Positions 61,449 through 64,000 of a stretch of DNA of 64,000 nucleotides are shown here, in pieces. The first letter of the stretch is position 1. Every line of letters begins with the position of its first letter. A program made the position numbers and the translations under genes. Source of the DNA: Planctomycetota bacterium (GTDB lineage Bacteria > Planctomycetota > UBA1135 > JADKAF01); the NCBI GenBank assembly GCA_016719295.1, contig JADKAF010000001.1, positions 3,968,001 through 4,032,000 of the forward strand, written 5' to 3'. The notes below the pieces were generated by a model. It was not told the DNA's origin, searched no databases, and saw nothing but the letters and a program-made list of their open reading frames with translations.

Positions 61449-63011
61449 TCACTTGAAGCCCTGGTTGAACTCGAGCCACTTCCCGTTCAGCTTCTGCCAG
61501 GTCTCGACCTGCAGCGGGATAGCGATGCTGTTCATCTCGATCAGCAGCGCGTCGCGCCAGATGTAGTAGCGGGAGTTCCGCTCCTTCTGCTGCGCTTCGC
61601 TGAGCCCGACGAGCGGTACGTCCAGCGTGGGATCGGCGCCCTTGTTCGCGTGGGCCTGGCCGAGGGCCTTGATGTAGTCGCTGAGCAGGCTCGGCTTCTC
61701 GAACGCCTTCGCGCCGTCGTGCAGCCAGATCCAGCGGATCAGGCGCGCGCACTCGGGCGTGTAGCCCCAGACCTGCTCCGCGGCGCCGTCCTTCGGACTC
61801 GGCTGCATCTGCTCCTGCATCAGGTGCCAGAGCGCCGGCATCTCCTTGTCGTTCTGGCGGTAGTACTCGATGCGTCCGCGCTCGACCTCGCTCGAGAGGA
61901 ACTCGAGCTTCTTGCCATCGAACTTCGAGCTGCGCAGGAACTCCCAGAAGCCGTTGTCGAGCCAGCGCGGCATCGCCGGTAGGACACCCGGATCGACGTC
62001 GTCGCAGAGCTGCCAGAGCACGGCGCGGAATGCCTGGCCCCATCCGGTCGGGCCGCCGTTGTCGCGATCGTTGACGACCCAGAGCTCCCGATGCAGAGCG
62101 TCGTACTCGCGCGTGCTCGTGCGCGTCGTGAGGAACGCGTTGTATTGATCGACGTTGTCGAAGAGGCGCAGCACCGCGGGATGCGGCGGCTCGCTCGCGA
62201 TCTCGGGCAGCTTCTTGGCGAGCCATTCGCGCACGGCCTCGGCCGCGCCGATCGCCTTCTTCGTGTAGCCGGGATCGGTGGCGCTGAGCACGGTCCAGAG
62301 CTTCGACTTCGAGACCTTGTAGCCCGTCTCCGGGCTCTGCGCCGCGGCGTTCACCACCTGCTCGGCCCAGGTGCGGCGCGCGACCTTTCGCGCTTCACCG
62401 CTCATCTTCGACCACGCCGCGCCATCGAGCCACGGCGCGTCCGGAGAGGAGCTCGTGACGCGAGCCACCGGAGCGATCGAAGCGAGCGCGGCTTCGACTT
62501 CCTTCTTCAGCTTGTCGGCTTGCTGTGCCAGGAGCTCGATGCAGAGCGCCGCTTCACCGCCCTCGACGGCGAACGCAACGCCGATCAGCAAGCGCTCGCC
62601 CGGGATCGCCTTCGCGACGACGCGCTGCCCTTCGAGCGCACCGACCTTCTGCGCGCTCTTCTCGACCTCGCTCGCACCGAGCCCGCGTCGCGCGAAGTCC
62701 TCGAGCCCGCGGAACGGCGTCGTGCGCGGCAGCCCGTCGACCTCGTCGCTCGAGGCCTCGCCGCCGGCGGCGAAGAACTGCACGCGCAGCAGCGGCGTGT
62801 GCTTCACGCCGTCCTTGTCGGCGACCGCGTTCGGTCCGGCGAAGAGGCGCAGCGTCGCGCGTCGATCGCCGTCGCCGGGCAGCTCGGCCCAGCCCTTCGG
62901 CGGCGCGAACGAGAGCCCGGCGCGGGGCTCGGGGATGGCCTTCTGCGCGGAGAGCCGCGGCGCAAAGACGACGAGGAACGCGAGAGCGACGAGCGATGCG
63001 AGACGGATCAT
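61449..63011 (-). CDS. Secreted hypothetical protein, about 520 residues
   Basis: 520 residues from ATG 63011 (a GTG two codons upstream is possible). A signal peptide ends near RLSAQ. The first domain (about 25-170) has GLSFAPPKGWAELPGDGDRR, LLRVQFFAAGGEAS and LLIGVAFAVEGGEAA, resembling small ligand-binding or PsbP-like folds. The second (about 200-520) is helical with AFRAVLWQLCDDVDPG, MPRWLDNGFWEFL, CARLIRWIWLHDGAKAFEK and Trp-rich loops, in the manner of hypothetical peptidase-like DUF proteins in planctomycetes. No HEXXH or serine motif is seen. Function unknown. Confidence 0.75.
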   Translation of the reverse strand: MIRLASLVALAFLVVFAPRLSAQKAIPEPRAGLSFAPPKGWAELPGDGDRRATLRLFAGPNAVADKDGVKHTPLLRVQFFAAGGEASSDEVDGLPRTTPFRGLEDFARRGLGASEVEKSAQKVGALEGQRVVAKAIPGERLLIGVAFAVEGGEAALCIELLAQQADKLKKEVEAALASIAPVARVTSSSPDAPWLDGAAWSKMSGEARKVARRTWAEQVVNAAAQSPETGYKVSKSKLWTVLSATDPGYTKKAIGAAEAVREWLAKKLPEIASEPPHPAVLRLFDNVDQYNAFLTTRTSTREYDALHRELWVVNDRDNGGPTGWGQAFRAVLWQLCDDVDPGVLPAMPRWLDNGFWEFLRSSKFDGKKLEFLSSEVERGRIEYYRQNDKEMPALWHLMQEQMQPSPKDGAAEQVWGYTPECARLIRWIWLHDGAKAFEKPSLLSDYIKALGQAHANKGADPTLDVPLVGLSEAQQKERNSRYYIWRDALLIEMNSIAIPLQVETWQKLNGKWLEFNQGFK

Positions 63012-63150
63012 CGGCACACCGGGGTGGGAGGCTGCGGTGCTCGAGCCCTGAAGCTAGCGCGCGCGCGTTCCGGATCCCAGCATCGACCGGCGCGGATGGC
63101 TGCCTTTCCGTTCGCGTCGAGGTAGGCTCCTCGGCTCCCCCGCCCCACAC

Positions 63151-63486
63151 ATGAGCGCGAACGCCGCCCCACCGAACCTGCTCGTCCGACGACCGCTCCT
63201 CACGGCCGTCGCGACCTGGCTGCTCTCGCTGCTCGCGATCACCGCGGCCATCGTGCTGCCGATGTTCGGAACGCATGCGCTGCTGATCCTCGGACTCGGA
63301 GCCTGGTTCGCGACCTTCGGCCTGCCAACGGCGATCGCGTTCGGACTGACGCTCTACTTCTGGCGCGGCGGGCTGGCATTGCCCGGGCTGGCGAGCGATC
63401 TCTCCTGCGCGCTGGTCGCGGCCAGCGCCGCGCTCGTTCTCCATCTCGTCGCCTATCGCCTCTCGGCGCGCCTCGCATGTTCCTGA
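63151..63486 (+). CDS. Small membrane protein overlapping a downstream amidohydrolase gene
   Basis: 111 residues from ATG 63151. Three hydrophobic segments (LTAVATWLLSLLAITAAIVL, ALLILGLGAWFATFGLPTAI, CALVAASAALVLHLVAYRL). The family is not recognised. The coding sequence overlaps the start of the next gene by 10 bases (63477-63486), so both are likely co-transcribed and coupled. Confidence 0.65.
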   Translation: MSANAAPPNLLVRRPLLTAVATWLLSLLAITAAIVLPMFGTHALLILGLGAWFATFGLPTAIAFGLTLYFWRGGLALPGLASDLSCALVAASAALVLHLVAYRLSARLACS

Positions 63487-64000
63487 CACGGCGCTCGTTC
63501 CTCATGGCTTCCGGCGCCGCGCTCGGTGCCGGTGGCCTAGCTGAGCTCCTGGGACCCCAGCCCGCGCGCGAGCCGCAGGGCCTGCTGGTCGATTGCCACG
63601 TCCATCTCTTCGGCGTCGGCGATGCCGACAGCGGCTGCTTCCTCTCGGCGCGTCAGCGCGCGCATCCGAACTTCCGCCTGCTGCGCTCGCTCCTCGAGAT
63701 CGAGGAGGCGCAGGGTCCGCTGGACGAGCTCTACGTGGCGCGCTTGGTCGCGATGCTGCGGAGCTCTTCGTTGCAGCGCGCCGTGGTGCTCGGACAGGAC
63801 GGTCGCTACGACGCGCAGGGTCGCTTCGATCGCGAAGCCACCGGCGTCTACGTTCCGAACGATTGGGTGCTCCGCGTGTGCGAGCGCCATCCCGATCTCT
63901 TACTCCCCGGCGGCTCGATCAATCCGCAGCGCGCCGATGCGCTGGACGAGGTGGAGCGCTTGGCCGCGCGCGGCGTGCGCTTGCTGAAGATCCATCCGCC
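63477..64000 (+). CDS. Tat-exported amidohydrolase, 3'-truncated by the window edge
   Basis: At least 174 residues, in frame to the last base. The N-terminus MFLTRRSFLMASGAALGAGG has the RRSFLM twin-arginine signal. The mature start LVDCHVHLFGVGDADSGC shows the His-x-His metal site of the amidohydrolase superfamily (TIM barrel). The following segments (RAVVLGQDGRYDAQGRFDRE, LLLPGGSINPQRADALDEVE, GVRLLKIHP) match the first half of an amidohydrolase-2 type enzyme. It would hydrolyse a C-N bond in the periplasm; the substrate is unknown. It overlaps the previous membrane protein gene by 10 bases. Confidence 0.85.
   Translation, partial: MFLTRRSFLMASGAALGAGGLAELLGPQPAREPQGLLVDCHVHLFGVGDADSGCFLSARQRAHPNFRLLRSLLEIEEAQGPLDELYVARLVAMLRSSSLQRAVVLGQDGRYDAQGRFDREATGVYVPNDWVLRVCERHPDLLLPGGSINPQRADALDEVERLAARGVRLLKIHP

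Overview
The window is GC-rich (roughly two thirds G+C) bacterial chromosome, very probably from a planctomycete or a close relative. The evidence is an adjacent DUF1592/DUF1552 pair with planctomycete-type cytochrome c motifs, ECF sigma factors with long C-terminal extensions, and an abundance of secreted beta-propeller and beta-helix proteins that end in one shared C-terminal module. No rRNA, tRNA, CRISPR array or phage module was seen, and the lineage cannot be fixed more closely without a search.

Layout. 1-5.9 kb: two coupled secreted proteins (the second with a discoidin-like C-terminus), an HEXXH protein with a small partner gene, and broken gene fragments. 5.9-8.5 kb: a lipoprotein and an IS-like element whose DDE transposase lies between long imperfect inverted repeats. 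8.7-20.3 kb: secreted beta-helix proteins, a frameshifted NHL/HYR giant, two lipoproteins, small membrane proteins and relics of a helix-turn-helix/coiled-coil gene family. 20.3-25 kb: a 347 bp MITE-like element and the DUF1592-DUF1552 operon. 25-31.3 kb: small hypothetical genes, an ECF sigma factor followed by a SnoaL-like gene, a Kelch-type secreted protein and a gutted second copy of the transposase. 31.3-36.9 kb: RCC1 protein, lipoprotein, Kelch-type protein, tspO. 37.1-41.3 kb: an IS1182-type MITE that abuts pip, L-serine dehydratase, and an ECF sigma factor interrupted by an in-frame TAG. 42-46.3 kb: two large secreted proteins, one a paralogue of the first RCC1 protein. 46.6-64 kb: denser ordinary chromosome (membrane-protein pairs, SRPBCC proteins, DNA alkylation repair, MFS transporter, secreted proteins, and a Tat-type amidohydrolase cut by the window edge).

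Two themes stand out. First, about nine secreted proteins with unrelated repeat-rich N-terminal parts (RCC1, Kelch-like, beta-helix, FG-GAP/LamG) share a C-terminal beta-rich module of about 110-140 residues that typically ends in a Pro/Asp-Pro-x-Leu-x-Gly segment, an aromatic-x-Gln segment and Ile-Gly; it looks like a common sorting or anchoring device. Second, the spacers from 3.4 to 33.5 kb are full of a mosaic dispersed repeat. Its parts are the inverted-repeat ends of the IS element, pieces of a helix-turn-helix/coiled-coil gene, and a further recurrent block next to them. The repeat is absent from the denser 42-64 kb half. The left and centre of the window therefore look like mobile-element-worn accessory territory and the right like core chromosome.
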